Numbered from the stretch's first letter, positions 36,672 through 46,029 are shown. The stretch is 64,000 nucleotides of DNA from Pseudomonas sp. MIACH (GCF_001269925.1 NZ_LHVO01000002.1:186001-250000); one strand, 5' to 3'. Made by a program: numbers and translations. The notes: a model not told the origin generated them from the sequence alone.

Positions 36672-37163
36672 ATGAGTGCATTGGTTGGCGTGATCATGGG
36701 CTCCAAGTCCGATTGGTCCACCCTTAGCCACACCGCCGATATGCTGGAAAAACTCGGCATTCCGTATGAAGTGAAAGTGGTCTCTGCCCACCGCACCCCG
36801 GATTTGCTGTTCCAGTATGCCGATGAAGCAGAATCCCGTGGCATCGAGGTGATCATCGCCGGTGCCGGTGGCGCAGCGCACCTGCCGGGCATGTGTGCGG
36901 CCAAGACTCACCTGCCAGTGCTTGGCGTACCGGTGCAGTCGGCAATGCTCTCGGGCGTGGATTCGCTGTTGTCCATCGTGCAGATGCCGGCCGGTATCCC
37001 GGTGGCCACCCTGGCGATCGGCAAGGCCGGCGCGATCAACGCAGCCCTGCTGTCCGCCAGCATCCTGGGCGCCAAGCACCCGCAGTTCCACGCGGTGCTG
37101 AAGAAATTCCGTGCTGAACAGACAGACAGCGTGCTGGACAATCCAGACCCACGTATCGCCTGA
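36672..37163 (+). CDS. purE: N5-carboxyaminoimidazole ribonucleotide mutase
   Basis: 163 residues, class I PurE. It converts N5-CAIR to CAIR in purine synthesis. The phosphate/substrate loop GSKSDWSTL (about residue 11), SAHRTPD (about 42) and [16 protein letters not shown] (about 68) with LGVPVQS are present. AGAGAAGAGG lies upstream. purK follows after 11 bases, so PurK's unstable product is made beside its consumer. Confidence 0.96.
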   Translation: MSALVGVIMGSKSDWSTLSHTADMLEKLGIPYEVKVVSAHRTPDLLFQYADEAESRGIEVIIAGAGGAAHLPGMCAAKTHLPVLGVPVQSAMLSGVDSLLSIVQMPAGIPVATLAIGKAGAINAALLSASILGAKHPQFHAVLKKFRAEQTDSVLDNPDPRIA

Positions 37164-37174
37164 GGTTGTTGACG

Positions 37175-38260
37175 ATGAAAATCGGTGTAATCGGTGGCGG
37201 CCAACTGGGCCGCATGCTGGCCCTGGCGGGTACCCCGCTGGGGATGAACTTCGCTTTCCTGGACCCGGCGCCGGACGCCTGTGCGGCTGCGTTGGGTGAA
37301 CACCTGCGCGCTGACTACAGCGACCCGGACCACCTGCGCCAACTGGCCGACGAAGTCGATCTGGTGACGTTCGAGTTTGAAAGCGTGCCGGCCGAAACCG
37401 TGGCCTTCCTGTCGCAGTTCGTACCGGTGTACCCGAGCGCCGAAGCCTTGCGCATCGCCCGTGACCGCTGGTTCGAGAAGAGCATGTTCAAGGACCTGGG
37501 CATCCCGACCCCGGCCTTCGCCGATATCCAGTCCCAGGCGGACCTGGACGCCGCCGTCGCCAGCATCGGCCTGCCAGCCGTGCTGAAAACCCGCACCCTG
37601 GGTTACGACGGCAAGGGCCAGAAAGTCCTGCGCACCGCCGCCGACGTGGTCGGCACCTTTGCCGAACTGGGCAGCGTGGCCTGCCTGCTGGAAGGCTTCG
37701 TGCCCTTCACCGGCGAAGTCTCGTTGATCGCCGTGCGTGCCCGTGATGGCGAGACCCGCTTCTACCCGCTGGTGCACAACACCCACGACAGCGGCATCCT
37801 CAAGCTGTCCGTGGCCAGCACCGATCACCCGTTGCAGGCCCTGGCCGAAGACTATTCCAGCCGTGTGCTCAAGCAGCTGGATTACGTTGGTGTGATGGCG
37901 TTCGAGTTCTTTGAAGTCGACGGTGGCCTCAAGGCCAACGAAATCGCCCCGCGTGTGCATAACTCCGGGCACTGGACCACCGAAGGCGCCGAGTGCAGCC
38001 AGTTCGAAAACCACCTGCGGGCGGTGGCGGGCTTGCCGTTGGGCTCCACGGCCAAGGTCGGTGAGAGCGCGATGCTCAACTTTATCGGCGTGGTACCGCC
38101 GGTTGAGCGCGTGATCGCGATCGAAGACTGCCACCTGCATCACTACGGCAAGGCCTTCAAGGCCGGGCGCAAGGTCGGCCACGCCAACCTGCGCTGCAAG
38201 GACCGCGCAACGCTGCAAGCGCAGATCCTCAAGGTCGAAGCGCTGATCGCCGAGCAATAA
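37175..38260 (+). CDS. purK: N5-carboxyaminoimidazole ribonucleotide synthase
   Basis: 361 residues from the ATG at 37175 (MKIGVIGGGQLGRML); a TTG nine bases earlier in frame is unlikely. It uses ATP and bicarbonate on AIR to give N5-CAIR. The N-terminal nucleotide fold GGGQLGRM (7-14), the ATP-grasp region (about 95-290, KTRTLGYDGKGQ) and the FFEVDGGLKANEIAPRVHNSGHWT metal site are visible. GAGG lies nine bases upstream. Co-transcribed with purE. Confidence 0.96.
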   Translation: MKIGVIGGGQLGRMLALAGTPLGMNFAFLDPAPDACAAALGEHLRADYSDPDHLRQLADEVDLVTFEFESVPAETVAFLSQFVPVYPSAEALRIARDRWFEKSMFKDLGIPTPAFADIQSQADLDAAVASIGLPAVLKTRTLGYDGKGQKVLRTAADVVGTFAELGSVACLLEGFVPFTGEVSLIAVRARDGETRFYPLVHNTHDSGILKLSVASTDHPLQALAEDYSSRVLKQLDYVGVMAFEFFEVDGGLKANEIAPRVHNSGHWTTEGAECSQFENHLRAVAGLPLGSTAKVGESAMLNFIGVVPPVERVIAIEDCHLHHYGKAFKAGRKVGHANLRCKDRATLQAQILKVEALIAEQ

Positions 38261-38365
38261 GCCAGGGATCGGCGGGAACCATTCGGTTATCGCCGTCCTC
38301 TGATTGCAGGATGCCAAAGCCTGTCTAGGCTTTGGCATAGCTCACTTCATTCAGAGGGAAATGCC

Positions 38366-38611
38366 ATGGGTATCATCGGAACCATCTTTATCGGCTTGAT
38401 CGTCGGCCTGCTGGCGCGTTTCCTCAAGCCCGGCGACGACAGCATGGGCTGGATCATGACCATTCTGCTGGGTATCGCCGGCTCCCTGGCCGCGACCTAC
38501 GGTGGTCAGGCACTGGGCATCTACCAGGCGGGTCAAGGTGCAGGCTTTATCGGCGCACTGGTCGGCGCCATTGTGTTGCTGGTGATCTACGGCCTGATCA
38601 AAAAGAAGTAA
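38366..38611 (+). CDS. GlsB/YeaQ/YmgE family small membrane protein
   Basis: 81 residues with three membrane segments (about 3-20, 27-47 and 57-77) and the family's glycine-rich pattern (IGLIVGLLARFLKPGDDSMGWIMTILLGIAGS). AGAGGGAA lies just before the ATG. Family members are stress-associated inner-membrane proteins of unknown mechanism, often called transglycosylase-associated. A single-gene unit after purK. Confidence 0.9.
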   Translation: MGIIGTIFIGLIVGLLARFLKPGDDSMGWIMTILLGIAGSLAATYGGQALGIYQAGQGAGFIGALVGAIVLLVIYGLIKKK

Positions 38612-38689
38612 TCAGCCGACAAAGTCCTCTGCGCTGCGCAGGCGCAGAGGGCTAGAATGCTCGGCACTTGTTACTTGCCGAGCCTCTCC

Positions 38690-39226
38690 ATGCGCCGTTT
38701 CCTGTTGACTCTTCTCTTGCTGGGCTCTGGCCTGGCGCACGCCGGCGAACTGCCGGAAACCGACTGGCTCGACCTGATGCCGCTGTCGGACCAGAAGGCC
38801 CTCGAGGCCATGCCCGAGATCGACCACAACTCCCCCGAAGCCCAAGGCACGTTCACCGACAAAGGTGGCCTGAAGCAGAGCAAAGGCTTGCCGGCCGTGA
38901 TGTATTCGACCAAGACCGTGGCCGCCATGAACGGCAAGAACATCCGCATCGGCGGTTACCCGGTGCCGTTGGAAACCGACGCCAAGGGCCGCAGTACGTT
39001 GTTCTTCCTGGTGCCGTACCCAGGCGCCTGCATCCACGTGCCGCCACCGCCGCCGAACCAGTTGGTGCTGGTGCGTTATCCCAAGGGCTTGAAGCTGGAT
39101 GACATCTACACGCCGCTGTGGGTTACCGGTACGTTGAAGGTGGAGACAGTGAATAACGACCTGGCGGATGCGGCGTATGCGCTGGATGCTGGGAAAGTGC
39201 GGGTCGTAAAGGAGTCCGATCTCTAA
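38690..39226 (+). CDS. DUF3299 periplasmic protein
   Basis: 178 residues from the ATG at 38690 with a signal peptide (MRRFLLTLLLLGSGLAHA). The mature part is of the DUF3299 type: NGKNIRIGGYPVPLE, then STLFFLVPYPGACIHVPPPPPNQLVLVRYPKG, with a single cysteine in GACIHVPPPPPN. Role unknown. A downstream GC-rich dyad separates it from the convergent mutarotase gene. Confidence 0.85.
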   Translation: MRRFLLTLLLLGSGLAHAGELPETDWLDLMPLSDQKALEAMPEIDHNSPEAQGTFTDKGGLKQSKGLPAVMYSTKTVAAMNGKNIRIGGYPVPLETDAKGRSTLFFLVPYPGACIHVPPPPPNQLVLVRYPKGLKLDDIYTPLWVTGTLKVETVNNDLADAAYALDAGKVRVVKESDL

Positions 39227-39241
39227 GCTTGCGCAAAACCC

Positions 39242-39272
39242 AATGTGGGGGGCGGTGCGCCCCTCCCACATT
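39242..39272. terminator. Bidirectional hairpin between DUF3299 and mutarotase genes
   Basis: AATGTGGG...CCCACATT with a GGGGCG/CGCCCC centre, nested within CCAAT...ATTGG. It is REP-like (TGTGGG...CCCACA) and lies between convergent genes, followed by TTTTCG on the plus strand. Likely doubles as terminator. Confidence 0.6.
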
Positions 39273-39283
39273 TTCGATTGGGT

Positions 39284-40183
39284 TTACAGGGCGATAGCGG
39301 TGATGCTCACGCCCAGCGTGTGGCTTTCACCTGGGGCCAGGTTCACCACATCATCCAGCACATTCGCGGTTTCGATGCACAGCATGCCCTGCCAGCCATC
39401 GTCGGCCATGTCGTCGAAGGCCTTGGCGCGTTCGGTCCAGGGGTTCCAGATCACGGTGGATTTCGAGCCTTGGCTGGTGAGCTGGATACGGCGCTGCCAG
39501 TCCTTATCGACGATGTTCAGCGATGAGGGGGTATCGAGGTAGATGCGGTCGGTCTCGGCGCTGAAGTGCAGCAGGCCGGATTGTGTCTTCTCGCTCCAGC
39601 CATCGGCGGTATCGATGTAGGCCGAACCGTCCAGGCCGTCGACCTGCACGTTGCGTACGTCGCTCACGGCGAAGTAGGTGTGCAGCGCCTGGCTGAGCGT
39701 GACAGTGTCGTCGCCACGGTTGTGGCTGGTCAGGCGGATGTGCAGTTGATCGTCCAGCAGCAGGCTCAGTTTCAGCTCCACCTGATGGGGCCAGCCGGGG
39801 AAGCCGCCTGCAGGAACCGGTAGTTCCAGGTCCACCCGCAGCGCTTGACCTTCAAGCGTGGTCCCGGCCAATACCCAGGTCGCGGTACGCGCGAAACCGT
39901 GGGCGCCTGCAGGCTGATCACTGTGGCGCATCGCCTTTACGCTGTGCGGGTTGCGATCAAATACGCCAAACCATGGCCAGCACACCGGTACGCCGGTACG
40001 GATGCCTTTGCCTTTCTTGAATAGCGCCTCGGGGTTCGGCCAAATCAGCGGCTGCTCGCCCTCGCGGCCGTAACTGAAGATGTGTGCGCCCTGTTGGGCA
40101 ATCATCAGCTCGGCGCCGTTGTGGCGGATGCGCCAGCAGTCCAGTTCGTCGATCTTTACGGGCTCAACGTGGGGCGTAGGCAT
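39284..40183 (-). CDS. D-hexose-6-phosphate mutarotase
   Basis: 299 residues from the ATG at 40183 (MPTPHVEPVKIDELDCW). Galactose-mutarotase-like fold of the YeaD type: GVPVCWPWFGVFD, then HGFARTATWVLA with the catalytic His, then SQALHTYFAVSDVRNVQVDGLDG and the VIWNPWTERAKAFDDM acid region. It interconverts alpha and beta anomers of glucose-6-phosphate. Probably single-gene. Confidence 0.9.
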   Translation of the reverse strand: MPTPHVEPVKIDELDCWRIRHNGAELMIAQQGAHIFSYGREGEQPLIWPNPEALFKKGKGIRTGVPVCWPWFGVFDRNPHSVKAMRHSDQPAGAHGFARTATWVLAGTTLEGQALRVDLELPVPAGGFPGWPHQVELKLSLLLDDQLHIRLTSHNRGDDTVTLSQALHTYFAVSDVRNVQVDGLDGSAYIDTADGWSEKTQSGLLHFSAETDRIYLDTPSSLNIVDKDWQRRIQLTSQGSKSTVIWNPWTERAKAFDDMADDGWQGMLCIETANVLDDVVNLAPGESHTLGVSITAIAL

Positions 40184-40240
40184 AACAGGCACTCTCAATG
40201 GCAGGCAATGGGGCAATGGACCGTCAAAACGCCACGAGGT

Positions 40241-40645
40241 TTAACGCGCGCGTGAAGGCACCGAACGTGTGCGGCCGCTGCCATCGATCGCGACGAATAC
40301 AAACACCGCCTCGGTCACCTTGCGCCATTCGCTGGACAGCGGGTCGTCGCTCCACACTTCGACCATCATCTGGATCGAGCTGCGGCCGATTTCCAGGGCC
40401 TGGGTATAGAAGGACAATTGCGCGCCCACTGCCACCGGCACCAGGAACGCCATGCGATCAATGGCCACGGTAGCCACGCGACCACCCGCAACCTTGCTGG
40501 CCATCGCCGTACCGGCGAGGTCCATCTGCGCGACCAGCCAGCCGCCGAAGATATCGCCAAAACCGTTGGTTTCACGCGGAAGCGCGGTGATTTGCAGGGC
40601 GAGATCGCCTTGCGGGATAGGATCTTCTTGTTCGAGTTCGATCAT
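40241..40645 (-). CDS. Acyl-CoA thioesterase (YciA family, hotdog fold)
   Basis: 134 residues with the YciA-type hotdog fold: ETNGFGDIFGGWLVAQMDLAG (catalytic Asp helix), VATVAIDRMAFLVPVAVGAQLSFY and VTEAVFVFVAID. It hydrolyses acyl-CoA, typically short- to medium-chain; the preferred substrate cannot be read from sequence. Length fits the family. Confidence 0.92.
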   Translation of the reverse strand: MIELEQEDPIPQGDLALQITALPRETNGFGDIFGGWLVAQMDLAGTAMASKVAGGRVATVAIDRMAFLVPVAVGAQLSFYTQALEIGRSSIQMMVEVWSDDPLSSEWRKVTEAVFVFVAIDGSGRTRSVPSRAR

Positions 40646-41056
40646 GCCGGGGGTGCCTCTGACCCGTGACGCTTTTTATAGATGTTGCAAAGTGGATAGC
40701 CGACTGGTGGAAAAACGTTTCAGCACAAACATACTCCGTTCGATACGTTTCTCGTAAGGCGTACTAAAGGGAAACTCTGCCAAACCGGCTGGATGGCACC
40801 CAACGACGTTTTGGCACAGCAGCCCCTCAAGGATGCGGGTCTTGAGCCTGCAAGGGCCGAGTATATCGAGACCCTGGCGCCACGACGACCTCCCGGCGCT
40901 CATTTGGTCGGTAAATAGCCGCTGTATCGCGGCTTTTGCGCGCAACTGTTCTCCTGGCGCTGTGCTTTTACAAGCGATTTGCTATCTTGCCAGACCCGCC
41001 GCCAGTCCCGGGCGTGCCGTCCTTATCAAGCTGCCTACTATAAGAGAAGCCTTGCC
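40646..41056. other. 411-base intergenic region upstream of the MFS gene
   Basis: No convincing protein-coding frame is visible. A small hairpin AGCCGC-TGTATC-GCGGCT followed by TTTGC lies at 40917-40938 and could end a small RNA transcribed rightward. The rest probably contains promoters of the divergent thioesterase and MFS genes. Confidence 0.45.
40917..40938 (+). terminator. Possible weak terminator / small-RNA end
   Basis: AGCCGC and GCGGCT pair (6 bp, 6-base loop) with TTTG after. Short stem and U-run, so only weak support. Confidence 0.35.
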
Positions 41057-42346
41057 ATGTCCTCCGTGCCCGCAAGCAGTGCGCAACCCTCGCGCCCGCT
41101 GACCCGCAACGACTACAAAACCCTGTCGCTGTCTGCCTTGGGCGGGGCGTTGGAGTTTTATGATTTCATCATTTTCGTGTTTTTCGCCACCGTGGTCGGA
41201 AAACTGTTCTTCCCCGTCGACATGCCCGAGTGGCTGCGCATGATGCAGACCTTCGGCATCTTCGCCGCCGGTTACCTGGCACGCCCGCTGGGCGGCATCA
41301 TCATGGCGCACTTCGGTGACCTGCTGGGCCGCAAGAAAATGTTCACCCTGAGCATCTTCATGATGGCCGTACCGACCCTGATCATGGGCCTGCTGCCGAC
41401 CTACGCGCAGATCGGGCTGTGGGCGCCGCTGCTGTTGCTGCTGATGCGCGTGATCCAGGGTGCGGCGATTGGCGGCGAAGTACCGGGCGCTTGGGTGTTC
41501 GTCTCCGAACACGTACCGCCGCGCCATATCGGCTACGCCTGCGGCACCCTGACCAGCGGCCTCACCGCCGGTATCCTGCTGGGTTCACTGGTTGCCACTG
41601 CAATCAACACTATCTATAGCCCGGAGCAGGTCTCGGATTACGCCTGGCGGATTCCGTTCCTGCTTGGCGGCGTGTTTGGCCTGCTGTCGGTGTACCTGCG
41701 CCGCTGGCTGCATGAAACACCGATCTTCGCCGAGATGCAGCAACGCAAGACCCTGGCCGCCGAGCTGCCATTGCGTGCCGTACTGCGCGATCACCGTGGT
41801 GCCATCGTGTTGTCGATGCTGCTGACCTGGCTGCTGTCGGCCGGCGTCGTGGTAGTGATCCTGATGACCCCGACCGTGCTGCAGACCATCTACCACTTCA
41901 GCCCGACCGTTGCGCTGCAAGCCAATAGCCTGGCCATCGTGACCCTGAGCCTGGGCTGCATTGCCTCCGGCGCCCTGGCCGACCGCTTCGGTGCCGGTCG
42001 TGTACTGGTTGCCGGTTGCGCACTGTTGCTGGCAACGTCGTGGACGCTGTACCACAGCTTGCTGGATCACCCGGACTGGCTGTTCCCGCTGTACGCTTTG
42101 ACCGGCTTGTTCGTCGGCACCATTGGCGTGGTGCCTTACGTGATGGTGAAAGCCTTCCCGCCCGTGGTGCGTTTCAGTGGCTTGTCGTTTTCCTACAACG
42201 TGGCCTACGCCGTGTTCGGCGGGCTGACGCCGCTGGCGGTGTCGCTGCTGATGAAGGAAAGCCCGATGGGCCCGGCTTACTACGTGGCTGTCCTGTGTGT
42301 AATGGGGATGGTGGTGGGTGGGTATCTGTGGAAAAAAGGCCGCTAA
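41057..42346 (+). CDS. MFS transporter, metabolite:H+ symporter (ProP/ShiA/KgtP-like)
   Basis: 429 residues from the ATG at 41057, 12 membrane segments. Metabolite:H+ symporter signatures: LGGALEFYDFIIFVFFATVVGKLFFP at the first segment, GDLLGRKKMF loop (about residue 90), RVIQGAAIGGEVPGAWVFVSEH (about 130). It probably imports an organic acid or osmolyte with protons. Corresponds in position to PA5370 next to pst genes. Substrate unknown. Confidence 0.9.
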   Translation: MSSVPASSAQPSRPLTRNDYKTLSLSALGGALEFYDFIIFVFFATVVGKLFFPVDMPEWLRMMQTFGIFAAGYLARPLGGIIMAHFGDLLGRKKMFTLSIFMMAVPTLIMGLLPTYAQIGLWAPLLLLLMRVIQGAAIGGEVPGAWVFVSEHVPPRHIGYACGTLTSGLTAGILLGSLVATAINTIYSPEQVSDYAWRIPFLLGGVFGLLSVYLRRWLHETPIFAEMQQRKTLAAELPLRAVLRDHRGAIVLSMLLTWLLSAGVVVVILMTPTVLQTIYHFSPTVALQANSLAIVTLSLGCIASGALADRFGAGRVLVAGCALLLATSWTLYHSLLDHPDWLFPLYALTGLFVGTIGVVPYVMVKAFPPVVRFSGLSFSYNVAYAVFGGLTPLAVSLLMKESPMGPAYYVAVLCVMGMVVGGYLWKKGR

Positions 42347-42354
42347 GCTACTGA

Positions 42355-42491
42355 TCGTTCCCACGCTCCCGCGTGGGAACGCCGCCTGGGACGCTCCCGC
42401 GTCCCGCTGCTGTCGCAAGACGCAAGCCCTACGCAGGGTGACGCAGAGCGTCACGGGATGCATTCCCACGCACAGCGTGAGAACGAGCATT
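42355..42491. repeat. Composite palindromic repeat between the MFS gene and pstS
   Basis: Successive dyads: GTTCCCACGC/GCGTGGGAAC, GGGACGC/GCGTCCC, GTGACGC/GCGTCAC, and a final TTCCCACGC/GCGTGAGAA. The whole resembles a repeat family recurring in Pseudomonas intergenic regions. It sits immediately before the pst promoter. Confidence 0.75.
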
Positions 42492-42513
42492 ACCTCCCTT
42501 CTTCAATGCTGGC

Positions 42514-42531
42514 CTTTCATCCAATTGTCAT
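42514..42531 (+). promoter_or_regulatory. Pho box upstream of pstS
   Basis: CTTTCATCCAATTGTCAT matches the PhoB consensus CTGTCAT-N4-CTGTCAT with one mismatch per half. It ends 78 bases before pstS. Confidence 0.8.
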
Positions 42532-42609
42532 ATTTCAGACATAGAGTGTTCACACGGCCTCTCGATACTTGGCCCCGATCCAACTATCCCTATCTGCTAG
42601 GAGCAAGGC

Positions 42610-43596
42610 ATGAAACTGAAACGTTTGATGGCGGCAATGACTTTTGTCGCTGCTGGCGTTGCGACCGCCAACGCGGTGGCCGCAGGTGTTGATCCGGCAA
42701 TCCCGGCTTACGTTAAGACCACTGGTGTGTCGGGCAACTTGTCCAGCGTCGGTTCCGATACCCTGGCTAACCTGATGACCCTGTGGGCCGAGGGGTACAA
42801 AAAGGAATACCCGAACGTCAACATCCAGATTCAAGCTGCCGGCTCCGCCACCGCGCCACCTGCGCTGACTGAAGGCACCTCCAACCTGGGCCCGATGAGC
42901 CGCAAGATGAAGGACACCGAACTGGCTGCCTTCGAGCAGAAGTACGGCTACAAGCCAACCGCTATCCCGGTTGCCGTGGATGCCCTGGCTGTGTTCGTGC
43001 ACAAGGACAACCCGATCCAGCACCTGACCATGGAACAAGTCGACGCGATCTTCTCCTCGACTCGCCTGTGCGGTGGCAAAGCCGACGTGAAAACCTGGGG
43101 CGACCTGGGTGTGACGGGCGACCTGGCCAACAAGCCAGTGCAACTGTTCGGTCGTAACTCGGTATCCGGCACCTACGGCTACTTCAAGGAAGAAGCCCTG
43201 TGCAAAGGCGACTACAAGCCTAACGTGAACGAACAACCTGGCTCGGCTTCGGTCGTGCAGTCGATCAGCTCCTCGCTGAACGGCATCGGTTACTCGGGCA
43301 TCGGCTACAAGACCGCCAGCGTGAAGACCGTGGCCCTGGCCAAGAAAGGCAGCACTGAGTTCATCGAAGACAGCGAAGAAAACGCCCTGAACGGCAAATA
43401 CCCGCTGTCGCGTTTCCTCTACGTTTACGTCAACAAAGCCCCGAACAAGCCTCTGGCCCCGCTGGAAGCCGAGTTCGTGAAACTGGTTCTGTCCAAACAG
43501 GGCCAGGAAGTTGTAGTGAAAGACGGCTACATCCCGCTGCCAGCCAAAGTGGCCGCCAAGGCCCTGGCTGACCTGGGTCTGAAAGAAGGCAACTGA
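42610..43596 (+). CDS. pstS: Phosphate ABC transporter substrate-binding protein
   Basis: 328 residues with a signal peptide (about 1-25, [25 protein letters not shown]). Periplasmic high-affinity phosphate receptor. Phosphate-site strings [36 protein letters not shown] and [18 protein letters not shown] are visible. A Pho box lies upstream. Heads pstSCAB-phoU. Confidence 0.95.
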   Translation: MKLKRLMAAMTFVAAGVATANAVAAGVDPAIPAYVKTTGVSGNLSSVGSDTLANLMTLWAEGYKKEYPNVNIQIQAAGSATAPPALTEGTSNLGPMSRKMKDTELAAFEQKYGYKPTAIPVAVDALAVFVHKDNPIQHLTMEQVDAIFSSTRLCGGKADVKTWGDLGVTGDLANKPVQLFGRNSVSGTYGYFKEEALCKGDYKPNVNEQPGSASVVQSISSSLNGIGYSGIGYKTASVKTVALAKKGSTEFIEDSEENALNGKYPLSRFLYVYVNKAPNKPLAPLEAEFVKLVLSKQGQEVVVKDGYIPLPAKVAAKALADLGLKEGN

Positions 43597-43688
43597 TTGC
43601 CTCTGCGGGGCCGGCATGCCGGCTCCGCCTCCGAATTTTCTAGTCCGCTGCCAGCCATGCTTCGCGGCGGATTTGTTGCGTCACTGCA

Positions 43689-43706
43689 CTGTCATCTTTC
43701 TGTCAT
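43689..43706 (+). promoter_or_regulatory. Perfect Pho box upstream of pstC
   Basis: CTGTCATCTTTCTGTCAT matches the PhoB consensus in all 14 fixed positions. It lies 22 bases before the pstC ATG and implies a second PhoB-dependent promoter inside the cluster. Confidence 0.88.
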
Positions 43707-43728
43707 ACAGGATCGCTAGGGTGTGCGC

Positions 43729-46014
43729 ATGAATGATCTGGCCAATTCCACCATGACGACAACTTCTCCCCCCAAGCGCATTGATTTCAATACGCCTGAG
43801 CTGCAACGCAAGCGCCGCATTCGCGCGCTCAAGGACCGTCTGACCCGTTGGTACGTGCTGGTCGGCGGTCTCGCCGTCCTCGGCGCTATCACCCTGATCT
43901 TCTTCTTCCTTGCCTACGTGGTCGCGCCTTTGTTCCAAGGCGCTTCGCTGACCAAGGAGGATGCGCTCACACCGGCCTGGATCCAGGACGCCGGCAAGCC
44001 GCTGATGATCTCTCTGGAAGAGCAGAACCAGGTCGCGATGCGGGTTTCCGACAAGGGCCAGGCGCTGTTCTTTGATGTCACGACCGGTGCTGAACTCAAG
44101 CGTGTCGACCTGCCGCTGCCGGCGGGCGTAAGCGTCGCGTCCATCGGTGAAGACCAGCCGGGCAGCCCGTTGGTGATCCTGGGTTTTTCCAATGGCCAGT
44201 CCCTGGTGTTCCGCCACACCTATAAGGTGTCGTACCCGGACGGCAAGAAAACCATCACGCCTGCGATTGAATACCCCTACGGCGAAACGCCGATCGTGCT
44301 CGACGATGGCGGTCGCCCGTTGGAACACGTCGCCCTCAACGCCACTGACAGCTCGCTGGTGATTGCCGGCTCGGCCGGTTCGCACTTGAACGTGCTGACC
44401 CTGAGCCGCGAAGAAAACATGATGACCGGTGAAGTCACCAGCGAGCAGAAGCGTGTCGAGCTGCCGCAAATGACCGAGCCGGTGAAAGCGATCTTCATCG
44501 ACCCTCGCCAGCAGTGGCTGTACGTGATCAACGGCCGCGCCCTGGCGGATGTGTTCAGCCTGCGCGACAAGAGCCTCAACGGTCGCTACAAATTGCTCGA
44601 AGACGGCAACGCCGAAATCACCGCCAGCACCCAGCTGGTGGGCGGTATCTCGCTGATCGTCGGTAACTCCAAAGGTGGCCTGGCCCAGTGGTTCATGGCC
44701 CGTGATCCGGATGGCGAGCAGCATTTCAAGCAGATCCGTACCTTCCAGATGGGCACTGCGCCGATCATTGAGATCTCCGCCGAAGAGCGTCGCAAAGGCT
44801 TCACTGCCCTCGACGCTTCCGGCAAATTCGGCGTGTTCCACAGCACCGCCCACCGCACCCTGCTGGTGGATCCGGTGGTCGACGGCCAGGGCGTGTTCGG
44901 CCTGTCGCCACGCGCCAACCGTGTGATCGTCGAAGCTGGTGGCAAGCTGCAACCGCTGCTGCTGGACAACCCGCACCCGGAAGTGTCCTGGAGCGCGTTG
45001 TGGAGCAAGGTCTGGTACGAAAACTACGACGAGCCTAAATACGTTTGGCAATCGACCGCCGCCAACACCGACTTCGAACCCAAGATGAGCCTGGCGCCAT
45101 TGACCTTCGGTACGCTGAAGGCGGCGTTCTACGCCATGCTGCTGGCGGCGCCACTGGCGGTTGCCGCGGCGATCTACACCGCTTACTTCATGGCCCCGAG
45201 CCTGCGCCGCAAGGTCAAGCCGGTGATCGAATTGATGGAAGCGATGCCGACGGTGATCCTCGGCTTCTTCGCCGGCCTGTTCCTTGCGCCGTATGTCGAA
45301 GGGCATCTGCCGGGGATTTTCAGCCTGCTGATGCTGTTGCCGATCGGCATCCTGGTGGCCGGTTTTGTCTTCAGTCGCCTGCCCGAGTCGATTCGCCTGC
45401 GGGTTCCCGATGGTTGGGAAAGCGCGATCCTGATCCCGGTGATCCTGTTCGTGGGCTGGCTCTCGCTGTACATGAGCCCGTACCTGGAAACCTGGTTCTT
45501 CGGCGGCGACATGCGCATGTGGATCTCCCACGACCTGGGCATCACCTACGACCAGCGCAACGCCCTGGTCGTCGGCCTGGCCATGGGCTTCGCGGTGATC
45601 CCGAACATCTACTCCATCGCCGAAGACGCCGTGTTCAGCGTACCGCGCGGTCTGACCCTGGGCTCCCTGGCCCTGGGCGCCACGCCGTGGCAGACCATGA
45701 CCCGCGTGGTGATCCTGACCGCCAGCCCAGGCATCTTCTCGGCACTGATGATCGGCATGGGTCGCGCCGTGGGCGAGACCATGATCGTGCTGATGGCCAC
45801 CGGCAACACGCCGGTGATGGAGATGAACCTGTTCGAAGGCCTGCGCACCCTGGCGGCCAACGTCGCGGTGGAAATGCCCGAGTCGGAAGTCGGCGGCAGT
45901 CACTACCGCGTGCTGTTCCTCTCGGCGCTGGTGCTGCTGCTGTTCACCTTCATCATGAACACCCTCGCCGAGCTGATTCGTCAGCGTCTGCGCAAGAAAT
46001 ACTCGTCGCTTTAA
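43729..46014 (+). CDS. pstC: Phosphate ABC transporter permease PstC, with large periplasmic insert
   Basis: 761 residues from the ATG at 43729, more than twice E. coli PstC (319). The first membrane segment (about 43-69) is followed by about 390 residues of periplasmic sequence with regularly repeated strands (GQALFFDVTTGAELKRVDLP, SLVIAGSAGSHLNVLTLS, WLYVINGRALADVFSLRDKS, ...GKFGVFHSTAHRTLLV) that look like a beta-propeller. The conventional permease core follows from about residue 459 with six segments and the EAA loop (SLALGATPWQTMTRVVILTASP). The insert is typical of Pseudomonas PstC but has no assigned role. Confidence 0.93.
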   Translation: MNDLANSTMTTTSPPKRIDFNTPELQRKRRIRALKDRLTRWYVLVGGLAVLGAITLIFFFLAYVVAPLFQGASLTKEDALTPAWIQDAGKPLMISLEEQNQVAMRVSDKGQALFFDVTTGAELKRVDLPLPAGVSVASIGEDQPGSPLVILGFSNGQSLVFRHTYKVSYPDGKKTITPAIEYPYGETPIVLDDGGRPLEHVALNATDSSLVIAGSAGSHLNVLTLSREENMMTGEVTSEQKRVELPQMTEPVKAIFIDPRQQWLYVINGRALADVFSLRDKSLNGRYKLLEDGNAEITASTQLVGGISLIVGNSKGGLAQWFMARDPDGEQHFKQIRTFQMGTAPIIEISAEERRKGFTALDASGKFGVFHSTAHRTLLVDPVVDGQGVFGLSPRANRVIVEAGGKLQPLLLDNPHPEVSWSALWSKVWYENYDEPKYVWQSTAANTDFEPKMSLAPLTFGTLKAAFYAMLLAAPLAVAAAIYTAYFMAPSLRRKVKPVIELMEAMPTVILGFFAGLFLAPYVEGHLPGIFSLLMLLPIGILVAGFVFSRLPESIRLRVPDGWESAILIPVILFVGWLSLYMSPYLETWFFGGDMRMWISHDLGITYDQRNALVVGLAMGFAVIPNIYSIAEDAVFSVPRGLTLGSLALGATPWQTMTRVVILTASPGIFSALMIGMGRAVGETMIVLMATGNTPVMEMNLFEGLRTLAANVAVEMPESEVGGSHYRVLFLSALVLLLFTFIMNTLAELIRQRLRKKYSSL

Positions 46015-46029
46015 GAAAGGTAGAAGTCT

